64,000 nucleotides of DNA, taken from the NCBI RefSeq assembly GCF_000092925.1, contig NC_014217.1, positions 4,092,001 to 4,156,000 on the forward strand, read 5' to 3'. This document shows, piece by piece, positions 45,229-56,277 of the stretch. This DNA is from Ancylobacter novellus DSM 506 (GTDB lineage Bacteria; Pseudomonadota; Alphaproteobacteria; Rhizobiales; Xanthobacteraceae). Under the pieces are notes generated by a model. It did no database searches and was not told the origin of the DNA. It saw only the letters and a list, made by a program, of their open reading frames with translations. A program made the translations under genes and the position numbers. Numbering within the stretch: position 1 is the first letter of the stretch; each line of letters begins with the position of its first letter.

Positions 45229-48000
45229 TCAGAGCGTGCGCTGCACGACCTCGACGCGGTAGCACTCGATGACGTCGCCGGCGCGCATGTCCTGGTAGTT
45301 CTCGAAGGACATGCCGCATTCCTGGCCCGACTGCACCACGTTGACCGCATCCTTGAAGCGGTTGAGCGTGGCGAGCTTGCCCTCGTGGATGACGACGTTG
45401 TCGCGGATGAGGCGGACATGCTGGCCGCGCTCCACCGTGCCGTCGGTGACCAGGCAGCCGGCGACCTTGCCGACCTTGGAGACCGCGAAGATCTCCTTGA
45501 TGAGCGCGTTGCCGAGCATGGTCTCGCGGTTGACCGGGGCGAGCAGGCCGCCCATCGCCGCCTTCACGTCATCCACCAGGTCGTAGATGATGTTGTACTG
45601 GCGGATCTCGATGCCGGCACGCTCGGCCGCGTCGCGGGCTTCCTTGTTGGCGCGCACGTTGAAGGCGATGATCACCGCGCCGGCCGTCTCGGCCAGCGTC
45701 ACGTCGCTCTCGTTCACGCCGCCGGCGCCGGAGTGGATGATGCGGGCCTGCACCTCGTCGGTGCCGAGCTTCTCCAGCGAGGCGATGATGGCCTCGACCG
45801 AGCCCGACACGTCGCCCTTGATGATGAGCGGGAATTCCTTCCGGCCGGCCGTCTTGGCCTGGCTCATCATCTGCTCCAGCGAGCCGCGGACGGTGGCGGA
45901 ACGGGCCGCCGCCTTCTCGCGCTTCTGGCGCTGGCGATAATCGGTGATCTCGCGGGCACGGGCTTCGCTCTCGACGACGGCGAGGCGGTCGCCCGCCTCC
46001 GGCGTGCCGTTGAAGCCGAGCACCTCGACCGGGAAGGACGGGCCGGCACCTTCGACATTACTGCCCTTGTCGTCGATCAGCGCGCGCACGCGGCCCATCT
46101 CGGCACCGGCGACGACGATGTCGCCGACATGCAGCGTGCCACGCTGCACCAGGACGGTGGCGACCGGGCCGCGGCCGCGGTCGAGCTTGGCCTCGATGAC
46201 GGTGCCTTCCGCGTCGCGGTCGGGGTTCGCCTTGAGGTCGAGCACTTCCGCCTGCAGGCTGATGGCCTCCAGCAGCTTATCGAGATTGGTCTGCGCCTTG
46301 GCCGACACCTCGACCTCGAGCGTGTCGCCGCCGAGGCTCTCGACCTGCACCTCGTATTGCAGCAGCTCGGTGCGCACGCGCTCGGGCTTGGCGTCGGGCT
46401 TGTCGATCTTGTTGATCGCCACGATCAGCGGCACCTTGGCGGCGCGGGCGTGATTGATGGCCTCGACCGTCTGCGGCATCACGCCGTCATCCGCCGCCAC
46501 CACCAGCACCACGATGTCCGTCACCTTGGCGCCGCGGGCGCGCATCGCCGTGAAGGCGGCGTGACCGGGCGTGTCGATGAAGGTGATCTTGCCGCCGAGC
46601 GGCGAGGTCACCTGATAGGCGCCGATGTGCTGGGTGATGCCGCCGGCCTCGCCGGAAACGACGTTGGCCTTGCGGATGGCGTCGAGCAGCGAGGTCTTGC
46701 CGTGGTCGACATGGCCCATGATGGTCACGACCGGCGGACGCGGCTGCAGGTCCTCGGCGGTGTCGGCCGTGTCGAACAGGCCTTCCTCGACGTCGGATTC
46801 GGCGACGCGGCGCACGGAGTGGCCGAGTTCCTCGGCGATCAGCTGGGCGGTGTCGGCGTCGATCACGTCGGTGATCTTCACCATCTGGCCCTGCTTCATC
46901 AGCATGCGGATGACGTCGACCGCGCGCTCGGCCATGCGGTTGGCGAGCTCCTGGATGGAGATCGTCTCCGGGATCGTCACCTCGCGGGCGATCTTTTCCT
47001 TGGCCTCGACATGGCGGTGGCCGCTCATGCGCTGGGTGCGGCGGCGGAACGAGGCGACGGAACGCTGGCGCTCGTCGTCGGCCGACTGCGCGGTGACGAC
47101 GGTCAGGCGGCCGCGGCTCTTCTCGGCGCCGGCCGGCGCGCGCGTCGGCTTGGGCGGAACGGCCGGACGGGCCGGACTGCCGCCGGGACCGCGGCGGACG
47201 GGACGGCGATCGTCGTCCTCGGCATCCATGGTCTGGGTGCGCGGCGTGGCGACCCGCGGGGCGCCGACTTCCGGGCGCGGCGCCGGGGCGGAAGGCTGGG
47301 CCGCGCGGGGCGCGGAAGCGGCAGCGCCGGTCGGAGCGGCCGGGGCCGGCGTGTCCTCGCCGAAACGCTTGCGCGCCTCCTGCTCGGACTTGCGCTTGGC
47401 CTCCTCGTCGAAGGCGCGGCGGGCGTCCTCCTCGCGCTTGCGCGCTTCAGCGGCCTCACGCTCGACCTTCTCGCGCGCCTCGCGCTCGGCGCGGCGGCGG
47501 GCCTCTTCCTCGGCGCGCTTGCGCTCCTCGGCCTCGCGGACGCGGGCGTCCTGAAGCGCGGTGGCGCGGGCGCGGGCCTCCTCCTCGGTGAGGGTGCGCA
47601 GCACCACGCCGCCGGGGCGCGAGCCCTGCGGAGCCGGACGGGGGCTGGAAAGATTGGCGCCGGGCGCCGGCTGGGTGCGCAGCGGCGGACGGCCGGGCTG
47701 CGCGCTGGCGCTCGGACCCTGCGGGGGACGCGGGGGCTGGGCGGCCGGGCGCGGCGCCGGGGCGCTCGCCTGCGGAGCGGATGCCGGAGGTGCGGAGGGC
47801 GCGGCCGACGGGGACTCGGGCTTGTCGCCCGGGCCGAGCACGCGGCGCTTCACCTTCTCCACCACCACGGACTTGGACCGTCCATGGCTGAAGCTCTGGC
47901 GGACGACGCCCTGCTCGACAGGTCGCTTGAGCGTCAGGGTGGTCTTGGCCCCCTGTCCAACGCCCATCGTCTTCTCGCCCGGGTTCTTCGTATCGGTCAT
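45229..48000 (-). CDS. infB: Translation initiation factor IF-2
   Basis: The 923-residue GTPase delivers fMet-tRNA to the 30S complex. The GTPase domain starts near residue 420 with '[19 protein letters not shown]' (P-loop), followed by '[15 protein letters not shown]' and 'VAINKIDKP', then domains II-IV ending '[15 protein letters not shown]'. The first ~300 residues are a long Pro/Ala-rich then Arg/Glu/Ala-rich linker, highly charged and probably coiled-coil or disordered, as in other alphaproteobacteria. It starts 66 nt after the stop of the YlxR gene and belongs to the nusA-infB operon. Confidence 0.98.
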   Translation of the reverse strand: MTDTKNPGEKTMGVGQGAKTTLTLKRPVEQGVVRQSFSHGRSKSVVVEKVKRRVLGPGDKPESPSAAPSAPPASAPQASAPAPRPAAQPPRPPQGPSASAQPGRPPLRTQPAPGANLSSPRPAPQGSRPGGVVLRTLTEEEARARATALQDARVREAEERKRAEEEARRRAEREAREKVEREAAEARKREEDARRAFDEEAKRKSEQEARKRFGEDTPAPAAPTGAAASAPRAAQPSAPAPRPEVGAPRVATPRTQTMDAEDDDRRPVRRGPGGSPARPAVPPKPTRAPAGAEKSRGRLTVVTAQSADDERQRSVASFRRRTQRMSGHRHVEAKEKIAREVTIPETISIQELANRMAERAVDVIRMLMKQGQMVKITDVIDADTAQLIAEELGHSVRRVAESDVEEGLFDTADTAEDLQPRPPVVTIMGHVDHGKTSLLDAIRKANVVSGEAGGITQHIGAYQVTSPLGGKITFIDTPGHAAFTAMRARGAKVTDIVVLVVAADDGVMPQTVEAINHARAAKVPLIVAINKIDKPDAKPERVRTELLQYEVQVESLGGDTLEVEVSAKAQTNLDKLLEAISLQAEVLDLKANPDRDAEGTVIEAKLDRGRGPVATVLVQRGTLHVGDIVVAGAEMGRVRALIDDKGSNVEGAGPSFPVEVLGFNGTPEAGDRLAVVESEARAREITDYRQRQKREKAAARSATVRGSLEQMMSQAKTAGRKEFPLIIKGDVSGSVEAIIASLEKLGTDEVQARIIHSGAGGVNESDVTLAETAGAVIIAFNVRANKEARDAAERAGIEIRQYNIIYDLVDDVKAAMGGLLAPVNRETMLGNALIKEIFAVSKVGKVAGCLVTDGTVERGQHVRLIRDNVVIHEGKLATLNRFKDAVNVVQSGQECGMSFENYQDMRAGDVIECYRVEVVQRTL

Positions 48001-48066
48001 TCGGTATCCGTTCCTGTGCCTCCCCGCCGCATGCGGGGATGCGCCACTTTCCGTGCACTCGCGTGC

Positions 48067-48717
48067 TTAATCGGCACGCCAGCCGTCGAGCCTTCTCATG
48101 CGCGCGAGGAAACCCGCGCTCGTCGGATGCGCGAGCAGGGCAGCATGTACCACATTTGCCCGCCCAAGCGCCAAGTCCAATTGCACGCCTGTCATGCCGT
48201 CGACGCGGGCGATCTCGCCACCCCTCGCCTCGGCTATGCGCCGGGCCAGCGCGTCGAGCTTTCCCGCCCCGTCGGGGGCGGCATCGCTCGCATGCACCAG
48301 CACCGCGACCTTGCCGGACTGCAGCGCCTCGATCACCTTGGCGTTGCCGGCCACCACCTGCCCCGCCTTGTTGGCGAGGGCGAGGGCGCCCAGCGCGTCC
48401 TTCTCAAGCAGCCGTTCCACCAGCTCGGGCAATGCCGGATCGGCACGACCCTTACCCTTGAACGCGCGCCCGAAGGCCTTCTTCTTCATCGCCTCGGCGA
48501 GCGCGGCCCGCCGGGCCGTGACCCAGGCGCCGCGGCCGGGGAGCCGGGCATGGATGTCCGGCACCACCTGTCCGTCCGGCGCCACGACGAAGCGCAGCAT
48601 CTCGCCGACCGGCTTCACCGTGCGGCTGGCGATGCACTGCCGGGTGAGAACGTCGCGGGCCTCGTTCGGCCCGGCGTCGGTCTCATCGGCGTCCGTGAGT
48701 GCCGCCTCGTCCTGCAC
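48067..48717 (-). CDS. YlxR / L7Ae-type RNA-binding protein
   Basis: The 216-residue protein joins a YlxR (DUF448) domain, 'RQCIASRTVKPVGEMLRFVV', 'PGRGAWVTARRAALAEA', with a C-terminal L7Ae-like domain, 'GALALANKAGQVVAGNAKVIEALQSGKVAVLVHASDA'. YlxR homologues (RnpM) bind RNase P RNA; the fusion with an L7Ae domain is common in alphaproteobacteria. It starts with GTG at 48717 with a G-rich site upstream and lies between nusA (39 nt) and infB. Confidence 0.92.
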   Translation of the reverse strand: MQDEAALTDADETDAGPNEARDVLTRQCIASRTVKPVGEMLRFVVAPDGQVVPDIHARLPGRGAWVTARRAALAEAMKKKAFGRAFKGKGRADPALPELVERLLEKDALGALALANKAGQVVAGNAKVIEALQSGKVAVLVHASDAAPDGAGKLDALARRIAEARGGEIARVDGMTGVQLDLALGRANVVHAALLAHPTSAGFLARMRRLDGWRAD

Positions 48718-48756
48718 CGCCGTCGCCCCCTGCCATTTCCCGCCGACGACCGTCGA

Positions 48757-50367
<1,611 letters not shown>

Positions 50368-50379
50368 CACTGCGTCTCC

Positions 50380-51192
50380 TTAGAAGGTGGATCTACGTTT
50401 GGCGTTGGACTTCTTGGTCGGTTTGGCAGCGCCCTTGGGCTTGCCCCGGATAGGCATCTTCTTCGGTGGCACGACGCGCACGGCGACGGTGCCCTCATTG
50501 TCTTCCTCGGTCGCGTCCTCGTCCTCGAAGGACACGTCGCCGAGATCGGCGGTGTCGATGTCGTCCTCGTCGATGCCCGCGCCCTCGCGCAGCGCCTTGT
50601 CGCGGCGCAGGGCCTCGCGGATCAGCGCGTCGGTCATGACGAGGCGGGCTTCGCCGATGTCGGATATGGGCAGGGCGACGGTGTCGGGCTTGTCGGCCGG
50701 CGCGTCGGGCAGGCGCACCAGCGCCTCCTCGCGCTGCGCACCGACAAGGATGCCGCGGAAGCGCTTGCGCCCGTCCACCGGCACGGCCATCTCGACCTTC
50801 ACGTCATGGCCGGCCCAGCGCTCGAAATCGGAAAGGCGCGCCAGCGGCCGGTCGATGCCGGGCGAGGACATTTCGAGATTGTAGGCGCCGGAGATCGGGT
50901 CCTCGACGTCGAGCACCGGCGAGATTGCGCGGCTCGCCGCCTCGCATTCGTCGATGCCGAAGCTGCCGTCCGGGCGCTCCGCCATGATCTGCAGGGTCGG
51001 CGGGCTGCCGCCGGAGATCCTCACCCGGACGAGGCGGAAGCCGAGACCTTCCAGCACCGGGCCGACAATGCCGGCGACGCGCGCCGCCGGCCCGCTCTCG
51101 GTGACGAGGCGCGGCTCGTCGAGGCGGCCCGAATCCGTGCTGCCTTCCGGGGCGCCGTTGGTCTGGCTGTCGCGTGTGTCCTGTTCGCTCAT
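50380..51192 (-). CDS. rimP: Ribosome maturation factor RimP
   Basis: The 270-residue protein is needed for 30S maturation. The core is seen in '[14 protein letters not shown]', '[39 protein letters not shown]' in several pieces, and '[22 protein letters not shown]'. The last ~80 residues are an added acidic segment followed by a basic '[14 protein letters not shown]' tail, making it longer than E. coli RimP (about 150). The ATG at 51192 has GAGG three nt before it. First gene of the operon; the leader contains a terminator-like hairpin. Confidence 0.95.
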   Translation of the reverse strand: MSEQDTRDSQTNGAPEGSTDSGRLDEPRLVTESGPAARVAGIVGPVLEGLGFRLVRVRISGGSPPTLQIMAERPDGSFGIDECEAASRAISPVLDVEDPISGAYNLEMSSPGIDRPLARLSDFERWAGHDVKVEMAVPVDGRKRFRGILVGAQREEALVRLPDAPADKPDTVALPISDIGEARLVMTDALIREALRRDKALREGAGIDEDDIDTADLGDVSFEDEDATEEDNEGTVAVRVVPPKKMPIRGKPKGAAKPTKKSNAKRRSTF

Positions 51193-51227
51193 CGTCCTCG
51201 CCGGATCGCCGATGCGAGCCGCAATGC

Positions 51228-51260
51228 AAAAAGAGCGGGTCCCGGCGGCGGAACCCACTC
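51228..51260 (-). terminator. Terminator/attenuator hairpin in the rimP leader
   Basis: On the minus strand, GAGUGGGUUC pairs with GGACCCGCUC (two G-U pairs) around CGCCGCCG and is followed by UUUUUGC. This is a complete intrinsic terminator between the promoter and rimP, 36 nt before the start codon. It suggests that expression of the whole operon is set by read-through, for example by NusA autoregulation. A rimP-leader RNA class with a terminator-like stem has been described; a covariance search would show whether this belongs to it. Confidence 0.75.
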
Positions 51261-51305
51261 TCAACCGACCACCAGGTCGTTTGTGAGATAATTGGATGTG
51301 ACGCT

Positions 51306-51333
51306 TATATAGCCAAAGGCGGCATGGGCGCAA
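51306..51333 (-). promoter_or_regulatory. Putative promoter of the rimP-nusA-infB operon
   Basis: On the minus strand TTGCGC (51333-51328) and TATATA (51311-51306) are separated by 16 nt. The expected start near 51298 gives a leader of about 105 nt containing the terminator hairpin. It lies in the gap to the divergent ispE gene. Confidence 0.6.
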
Positions 51334-51380
51334 GATGACGCCGGCTTGTCGCCCGGGCATGGGCGGCGCATAAGCGGGCC

Positions 51381-52271
51381 ATGTCCGCCACGAGCCTGTT
51401 GCCCCACACGGATTCCGACGTCCTCTCCGAGCGCGCGCCGGCCAAGGTGAACCTCACCTTGCGGGTGCTGGGGCGGCGCGAGGATGGCTATCACCAGCTC
51501 TCCAGCATTGTCGCCTTCGCCGGCACCGGCGACCGGCTGAGCCTGATCCCCGGCGAGGAACTGTCGCTCACGCTGGACGGTCCGGGCGCCGGCGTGCTTG
51601 GCGGCGAGGACGACAATCTCGTGCTGCGCGCCGCCCGCGCACTGGCGGCCCGCGTGCCGGGGCTGAAGCTCGGGCATTTCCACCTGATCAAGCGCCTGCC
51701 TGTGGCGGCGGGGCTCGGCGGCGGCTCGTCGGATGCAGCGGCGGCGCTGCGCCTGCTGGCGCGGGCGAACGGGCTGGCGGCAGACGATCCACGCCTCCAT
51801 GAGGCCGCGCTCGCCACCGGCTCGGACGTGCCGGCCTGCCTTCATGGCCGCGCCTGCCTGATGGAGGGCCGCGGGGAACACATCACGCCGCTCGCGCTGC
51901 CGCGCTTCGGCGCCGTTCTGGTCAATCCGCGCGTGCCGGTGTCGACCGCCGAGGTGTTCCGTCTGCTCGCCATCCCGCCCGGCACCCGGCGCGGGGAGGC
52001 GGTCGCGCCGCCGTCGGGGCGCGGAGCGATCCTCGACTGGCTGCGCACGGAGCCGAACGACCTCGAACCGCCGGCCCGTGCGCTGGCCCCGGTACTCGGC
52101 GAGGTCGAAGCGGCGCTGGAGGCGACGCCGGGCGCGCTGCTGGTGCGCATGTCCGGCTCCGGCGCGACGATGTTCGCGCTCTACGCCGATTGCCGCGCCG
52201 CCGCCCGGGCGGCGAAGATGGTCGCGGCCGCCCATCCGCAGTGGTGGGTGAAGTCGACGGTTCTCGGCTGA
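51381..52271 (+). CDS. ispE: 4-diphosphocytidyl-2-C-methyl-D-erythritol kinase
   Basis: The 296-residue GHMP kinase catalyses the fourth step of the MEP isoprenoid pathway. It shows '[20 protein letters not shown]' (substrate Lys and His), the ATP loop '[20 protein letters not shown]', 'SDVPACLHG' and '[13 protein letters not shown]'. The first ~17 residues precede the core. It is followed by ynfA after 8 nt and then faces the polyprenyl synthase gene, another isoprenoid enzyme. Confidence 0.97.
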   Translation: MSATSLLPHTDSDVLSERAPAKVNLTLRVLGRREDGYHQLSSIVAFAGTGDRLSLIPGEELSLTLDGPGAGVLGGEDDNLVLRAARALAARVPGLKLGHFHLIKRLPVAAGLGGGSSDAAAALRLLARANGLAADDPRLHEAALATGSDVPACLHGRACLMEGRGEHITPLALPRFGAVLVNPRVPVSTAEVFRLLAIPPGTRRGEAVAPPSGRGAILDWLRTEPNDLEPPARALAPVLGEVEAALEATPGALLVRMSGSGATMFALYADCRAAARAAKMVAAAHPQWWVKSTVLG

Positions 52272-52279
52272 GGAGAGAC

Positions 52280-52603
52280 ATGCGCACCGCCCTGTTCTTC
52301 GCCGCCGCGGCCTTCTTCGAGATCGCCGGCTGCTTCGCCTTCTGGGCGGTGGTGCGTAATGGCGCGAGCGCGCTTTGGCTGGCGCCGGGCGTGGTCAGCC
52401 TGATCGCCTTCGGCGCGGTGCTGACGCAAGTGGATGCGGCCATGGCGGGCCGCGCCTTCGCCGCCTATGGCGGGGTCTATGTCGCCGCTTCGCTCATCTG
52501 GCTGTGGGCGGTCGAAGGCTTCCGGCCCGACCGCTGGGACATGATGGGCGGCGCGGTCTGCGTCCTCGGCGCGGCCATCGTGGTGTTCGGGCCGCGCGGC
52601 TGA
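52280..52603 (+). CDS. YnfA/UPF0060 family small membrane protein
   Basis: The 107-residue protein has four membrane helices and the conserved family pieces '[15 protein letters not shown]', '[31 protein letters not shown]' (in two parts) and '[11 protein letters not shown]'. The family is SMR-like and has been linked to multidrug efflux in some enterobacteria; its natural role is uncertain. AGGAGAG lies directly upstream of the ATG, 8 nt after ispE, so it is probably co-transcribed. It ends 4 nt before the convergent polyprenyl synthase stop. Confidence 0.93.
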   Translation: MRTALFFAAAAFFEIAGCFAFWAVVRNGASALWLAPGVVSLIAFGAVLTQVDAAMAGRAFAAYGGVYVAASLIWLWAVEGFRPDRWDMMGGAVCVLGAAIVVFGPRG

Positions 52604-52607
52604 GACG

Positions 52608-53663
52608 TCAGCGCACGCGCGAAATGCAGAAATCCACCACGTCGATCAGCGCGGACTTGGCCGTGCCGGCGGGAAGGGCGACGAGCGCCGCCTTCGCCTC
52701 TTCGCCATAGAAACGGGCGCGCTCCACCGTCTCGGCCAGCGCGCCATGGCGGGTGAGAAGCGCCAAGGCGCGCTCGAGATCGCCCTCGCCGATTTCGCCC
52801 TCTTCCAGGCAGCGGCGCCAGAAGCCGCGCTCATCCTCGTTCGCCCGGCGCACCGCCAGCACGATTGGAAGCGTGATCTTACCCTCGCGGAAATCGTCGC
52901 CGACATTCTTGCCGAGATCGGCGCCCGAGCCGCCATAATCCAGCGCGTCGTCGACCAGCTGGAAGGCGATGCCGAGATTCATGCCATAGGCGCGCGCCGC
53001 GGCCATCTCGGCCTCCGGCCGCCCGGCCAGCACCGGCCCGACCTCGCAGGCGGCGGCGAACAGCTCGGCGGTCTTGCCGCGGATGACGGCGAGATAGGCG
53101 TCCTCGTCGGTGGCGATGTTCTTGGCGGCGGCGAGCTGGGCGACCTCGCCCTCGGCGATCACCACGGCGGCGGTCGACAGGATGTCGAGCGCCCGCATCG
53201 AGCCGACCTCGATCATCATACGGAAGGCCTGGCCGAGCAGGAAGTCGCCGACCAGCACGCTCGCCTCGTTGCCCCACAGCATGCGGGCGGCGAGCTTGCC
53301 GCGGCGCATCTCGCTGTCGTCGACCACGTCGTCATGCAGCAGCGTCGCCGTGTGCATGAACTCCACGGACGCCGCGAGCTTCACCGCGCCGTCGCCCTCG
53401 TAGCCGGACAGCGCCGCGGTGGCGAGGGTGAGCATCGGCCGAAGCCGCTTGCCGCCGGAGGAGATGAGGTGCTGGGCGACCTCGGGAATCATCGTCACGT
53501 CCGAGCCGGTACGCGACAGGATGAGCGCGTTGACGCGGTCCATGTCGGCACGCACGAGGGTAACGATGCCCTCGATGGAGGGCTCGGCCGCGACCTCGGC
53601 GGCAGGATCGAAAGGCAAAGCGACGGCCACGGGCTGTTTCCGGTTGACGAGGCGCGAGACCAT
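52608..53663 (-). CDS. Polyprenyl (octaprenyl/decaprenyl) diphosphate synthase
   Basis: The 351-residue trans-prenyltransferase makes the side chain of ubiquinone. Both Asp-rich motifs are present: 'ATLLHDDVVDDSEMRRG' (DDxxD) and 'AFQLVDDALDYGG'. 'ISSGGKRLRPMLTLA' and 'GNEASVLVGDFLLGQAF' are also typical. Chain length cannot be read from the sequence. The ATG at 53663 lacks a strong ribosome-binding site; a GTG 17 codons upstream is an alternative. It is divergent from the DUF2007 gene. Confidence 0.93.
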   Translation of the reverse strand: MVSRLVNRKQPVAVALPFDPAAEVAAEPSIEGIVTLVRADMDRVNALILSRTGSDVTMIPEVAQHLISSGGKRLRPMLTLATAALSGYEGDGAVKLAASVEFMHTATLLHDDVVDDSEMRRGKLAARMLWGNEASVLVGDFLLGQAFRMMIEVGSMRALDILSTAAVVIAEGEVAQLAAAKNIATDEDAYLAVIRGKTAELFAAACEVGPVLAGRPEAEMAAARAYGMNLGIAFQLVDDALDYGGSGADLGKNVGDDFREGKITLPIVLAVRRANEDERGFWRRCLEEGEIGEGDLERALALLTRHGALAETVERARFYGEEAKAALVALPAGTAKSALIDVVDFCISRVR

Positions 53664-53836
53664 ATTGAACGCCCGGCGGCGACGGCAAGTACCGTCCTCC
53701 ACCGGAAGCACCACCGCCTACCCCCGGAGCGCCCGCACGCCCCCGCCCCTTCGCAATAGCCCAATCCGGTGACGGGGGAAAAGCGGCAGATCGCAGCGAC
53801 CTCCGCTTTTGCGTCGAATAATGCCATGATGGCGGC

Positions 53837-54061
53837 ATGCGTGAACTGCTCCGCACCAATGACGTCGTGCTGATTTCCGCGGTCGAGGCGCTGCTCGACG
53901 GCGCCGGCATCGGCCATATCGTGCTCGACCAGCATATGAGCGTGCTGGAAGGCTCCATCGGCCTCCTGCCGCGCCGGCTGCTGGTGGAGGACGACGCGCT
54001 TGTCCGCGCCCGCCGCCTGCTCGCGGAGGCCGGCCTCGCCGCCCAGCTCGTCACGGATTGA
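53837..54061 (+). CDS. DUF2007 family protein, 74 residues
   Basis: The small protein 'MRELLRTNDVVLISAVEALL...' with 'HIVLDQHMSVLEGSIG' and 'RLLVEDDALVRARRLLAEAGL' fits DUF2007, a signal-transducing PII-like fold of unknown function. It directly precedes the methyltransferase gene (5-nt gap), an order seen in many Rhizobiales. Confidence 0.88.
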   Translation: MRELLRTNDVVLISAVEALLDGAGIGHIVLDQHMSVLEGSIGLLPRRLLVEDDALVRARRLLAEAGLAAQLVTD

Positions 54062-54066
54062 GGCCG

Positions 54067-54855
54067 ATGGACGCGGGCACGCGCGACGCGCCATCGGACG
54101 CGGTGCTCACCGACGACATCTTCCTCGGCGGGAAATTGCGCCTGCTCCAGCCCGCGCGCGGCCACCGCGCCGGCCACGACGCCATGCTCCTGGCGGCGAG
54201 CGCGCCGGGGGACGCCCGCCGCGCGGTCGACCTCGGCGCCGGGATAGGTGCCGCCGGGCTCGCCTTGGCCGTGCGAATCGAGAAGGCCGAGGTGACGCTG
54301 GTCGAGATCGACCCGGTGGCTGCCGCTCTCGCCGCGCGCAATGCGGCGCGCCAGCAGCCGGACATTTCCGCGCGAATCGCGGTGGTTACGGCGGATGTCG
54401 CCGCTCTCGGCCGCCCCTCCGGTCCGACATTGCCCGCTGCCCGCGCGGCCGACCTCGTGCTTATGAACCCGCCCTTCAACGATCCGGCGCGCCACCGCAC
54501 CTCGCCGCATGCGGCCAAGGCGCTGGCCCACAGCGTGGCGGATGGCGACCTCGACATCTGGCTGCGCGCCGCCGAGCGGCTCCTGGCACCCGGCGGGCGG
54601 CTCGCCTTGATCCACCGGCCGGAAGCGATGGAGGCGATACTGGCGGGAATGAAGGGCCGTTTCGGTGCCGTGACGATCCGTCCGGTGTACGCGACGCCGG
54701 ACGCACCGGCGATCCGCGTGCTCGTCGGTGCGGTGAAGGGAAGGCGCACGCCCCCGGCGCTGCTGCCCGGCTTCGTGCTCGCCGACCGCGACGGCCGCCC
54801 CAGCACCGAGGCCGAGAGGGTGCTGCGGCGGGGAGAGGGGATCGAAGCGCCTTGA
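54067..54855 (+). CDS. tRNA1(Val) N6-adenine methyltransferase-like protein (TrmN6 type)
   Basis: The 262-residue SAM-dependent methyltransferase has the SAM loop 'AVDLGAGIGAAGLALAVR', an acidic 'VEIDPVAAALAARNA', and the amino-methylating motif 'LVLMNPPFNDPARHRTS' (NPPF). TrmN6 methylates A37 of tRNA-Val; the exact target here is inferred. GAGG is 3 nt from the ATG at 54067. Located between DUF2007 and an S49 peptidase. Confidence 0.88.
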   Translation: MDAGTRDAPSDAVLTDDIFLGGKLRLLQPARGHRAGHDAMLLAASAPGDARRAVDLGAGIGAAGLALAVRIEKAEVTLVEIDPVAAALAARNAARQQPDISARIAVVTADVAALGRPSGPTLPAARAADLVLMNPPFNDPARHRTSPHAAKALAHSVADGDLDIWLRAAERLLAPGGRLALIHRPEAMEAILAGMKGRFGAVTIRPVYATPDAPAIRVLVGAVKGRRTPPALLPGFVLADRDGRPSTEAERVLRRGEGIEAP

Positions 54856-54887
54856 GCGGCAACGATCCGCATCCTATCTCTTTCCCC

Positions 54888-55784
54888 ATGGCCAACTCAT
54901 CCTTCCTCGCCGATCTCCGCCGCCGCCTCGATCCTCTCCTCCCCGCGAAGTTCCGCGGCGACACGCCGGTCGTGCCGGTGGTGCGGCTCAGCGGTGCCAT
55001 CGGCATGGCGACCCCGTTCAGGCCCGGCGTCACCTTCGCCAACACCGCCAAGGCGCTGGAGCGCGCCTTCGCGGTGAAGGGTGCGAAGGCGGTGGCGCTC
55101 ATCATCAACTCGCCCGGCGGCGCGCCGGCGCAGTCGCACCTCGTCTACAAGCGCATCCGCGCGCTGGCGGAAGAGAAAGAGCTGCCGGTCATCGCCTTCG
55201 TCGAGGATGTGGCGGCCTCGGGCGGCTACATGCTCGCCTGCGCGGCGGACGAGATCGTCGCCGACGTGTTCTCCATCGTCGGCTCGATCGGCGTGGTCAG
55301 CGCCGGCTTCGGCTTCCCGCGGGCGCTGGAGAAGCTGGGCATCGACCGGCGCGTCTACACCGCCGGCGAGCGCAAGGTGATGCTCGATCCGTTCCAGCCG
55401 GAGAAGGAAGAGGACATCGAGCGGCTGAAAGCGCTCCAGCAGGAGATCCACGCCGCCTTCGTCGACCTGGTGAAGCAGCGGCGCGGCGACGTGCTGAGCG
55501 CGGAGGATTCCACCCTGTTCTCCGGCGAGTTCTGGGCGGCGCCGCAGGCGCAGGGCCTCGGCCTCGTCGATTCCATCGGCGACATGCGCTCTTTCCTGCG
55601 CGCCCGCTACGGCGACAAGGTCCGCACCCCGCTGATCGAATCGAGGGGCGGCCTGTTCGGCCGCCGCTCGCCGGGCGTGATGAAGCTCGGCGACGGATTC
55701 GGTGGCGAGGTCGGCGCGGGCGCCGCCGAAGCACTCATTTCCGCCGCAGAGGAGCGCGCATCATGGGCGCGCTTCGGGCTATAG
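54888..55784 (+). CDS. S49 family serine peptidase (SppA/SohB-like)
   Basis: The 298-residue protein is a Ser-Lys dyad peptidase. 'LIINSPGGAPAQS' forms the oxyanion region, the nucleophile is the Ser in 'EDVAASGGYMLACAADEIVAD' and the general-base Lys is probably in 'YTAGERKVMLDPF'. It has no clear membrane segment, so it may be cytoplasmic or peripheral. The family degrades signal peptides or membrane protein fragments. The ATG at 54888 has a weak ribosome-binding site; the frame runs open much further upstream inside the methyltransferase gene, which is a shadow. Confidence 0.92.
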   Translation: MANSSFLADLRRRLDPLLPAKFRGDTPVVPVVRLSGAIGMATPFRPGVTFANTAKALERAFAVKGAKAVALIINSPGGAPAQSHLVYKRIRALAEEKELPVIAFVEDVAASGGYMLACAADEIVADVFSIVGSIGVVSAGFGFPRALEKLGIDRRVYTAGERKVMLDPFQPEKEEDIERLKALQQEIHAAFVDLVKQRRGDVLSAEDSTLFSGEFWAAPQAQGLGLVDSIGDMRSFLRARYGDKVRTPLIESRGGLFGRRSPGVMKLGDGFGGEVGAGAAEALISAAEERASWARFGL

Positions 55785-55815
55785 CCCGGCGCCCGCGACA
55801 CCCGGACAACACGCC

Positions 55816-56010
55816 ATGCCCCCCGTTATCGTGCTCGCCCTCGGCGCCTTCGGCGCCGCCGCCCTGGTCAAGCTGCTGGCCCGGGAATCCCGCCGCGTGA
55901 ATGCCGAGCTCGACGCCGCGCGGCGCAGCGAGGAGCCGGAGGCGCCGCTGTCCCGCCGCACCCTGCGCCGCGACCCGGCGACCGGCGAGTACCGGCCGAG
56001 CGATTCGTAG
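55816..56010 (+). CDS. Small single-pass membrane protein, 64 residues
   Basis: 'VIVLALGAFGAAALVKLLA' forms an N-terminal membrane helix, followed by an amphipathic charged part and 'SRRTLRRDPATGEYRP'. The tail resembles short conserved proteins that sit between the S49 peptidase gene and glyQ in Rhizobiales. It starts 31 nt after the peptidase stop. Function unknown. Confidence 0.7.
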   Translation: MPPVIVLALGAFGAAALVKLLARESRRVNAELDAARRSEEPEAPLSRRTLRRDPATGEYRPSDS

Positions 56011-56034
56011 GGCAGTGCCCTTCGTCGAAAGCGA

Positions 56035-56143
56035 CCTCATCCTGAGGTGCGAGCGGAGCGAGCCTCGAAGGATGTTCGCTTGAGCGCGCCCGGACGACCA
56101 TCCTTCGAGGCCCGGCCGATGGCCGGGCACCTCAGGATGAGGG
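56035..56143. repeat. Palindromic intergenic repeat, family B (copy 4)
   Basis: It starts CCTCATCCTGAGGTGCGAGCGGAGCGAGCCTCGAAGGATG and ends CATCCTTCGAGGCCCGGCCGATGGCCGGGCACCTCAGGATGAGG. It lies in the 56011-56277 gap after the small membrane protein and before macA, and probably ends the upstream transcription unit. Confidence 0.92.
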
Positions 56144-56277
56144 CCTTCTCAGGTCGTGGCGGATGATCGGCCTGGAACGCCTCCAATCTGGCCGGCAAAC
56201 CCTATCATTACCGCGAATTCACTTTGTCCGCCGGGACTTGGGCCTTACCCCTTTTGATGAACGAGGGTGACGGCGCC

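Noticed and set aside
54000..54887. Upstream extension of the S49 peptidase by 296 residues
   Set aside because: It overlaps the complete methyltransferase gene in another frame; the true peptidase start is near 54888.
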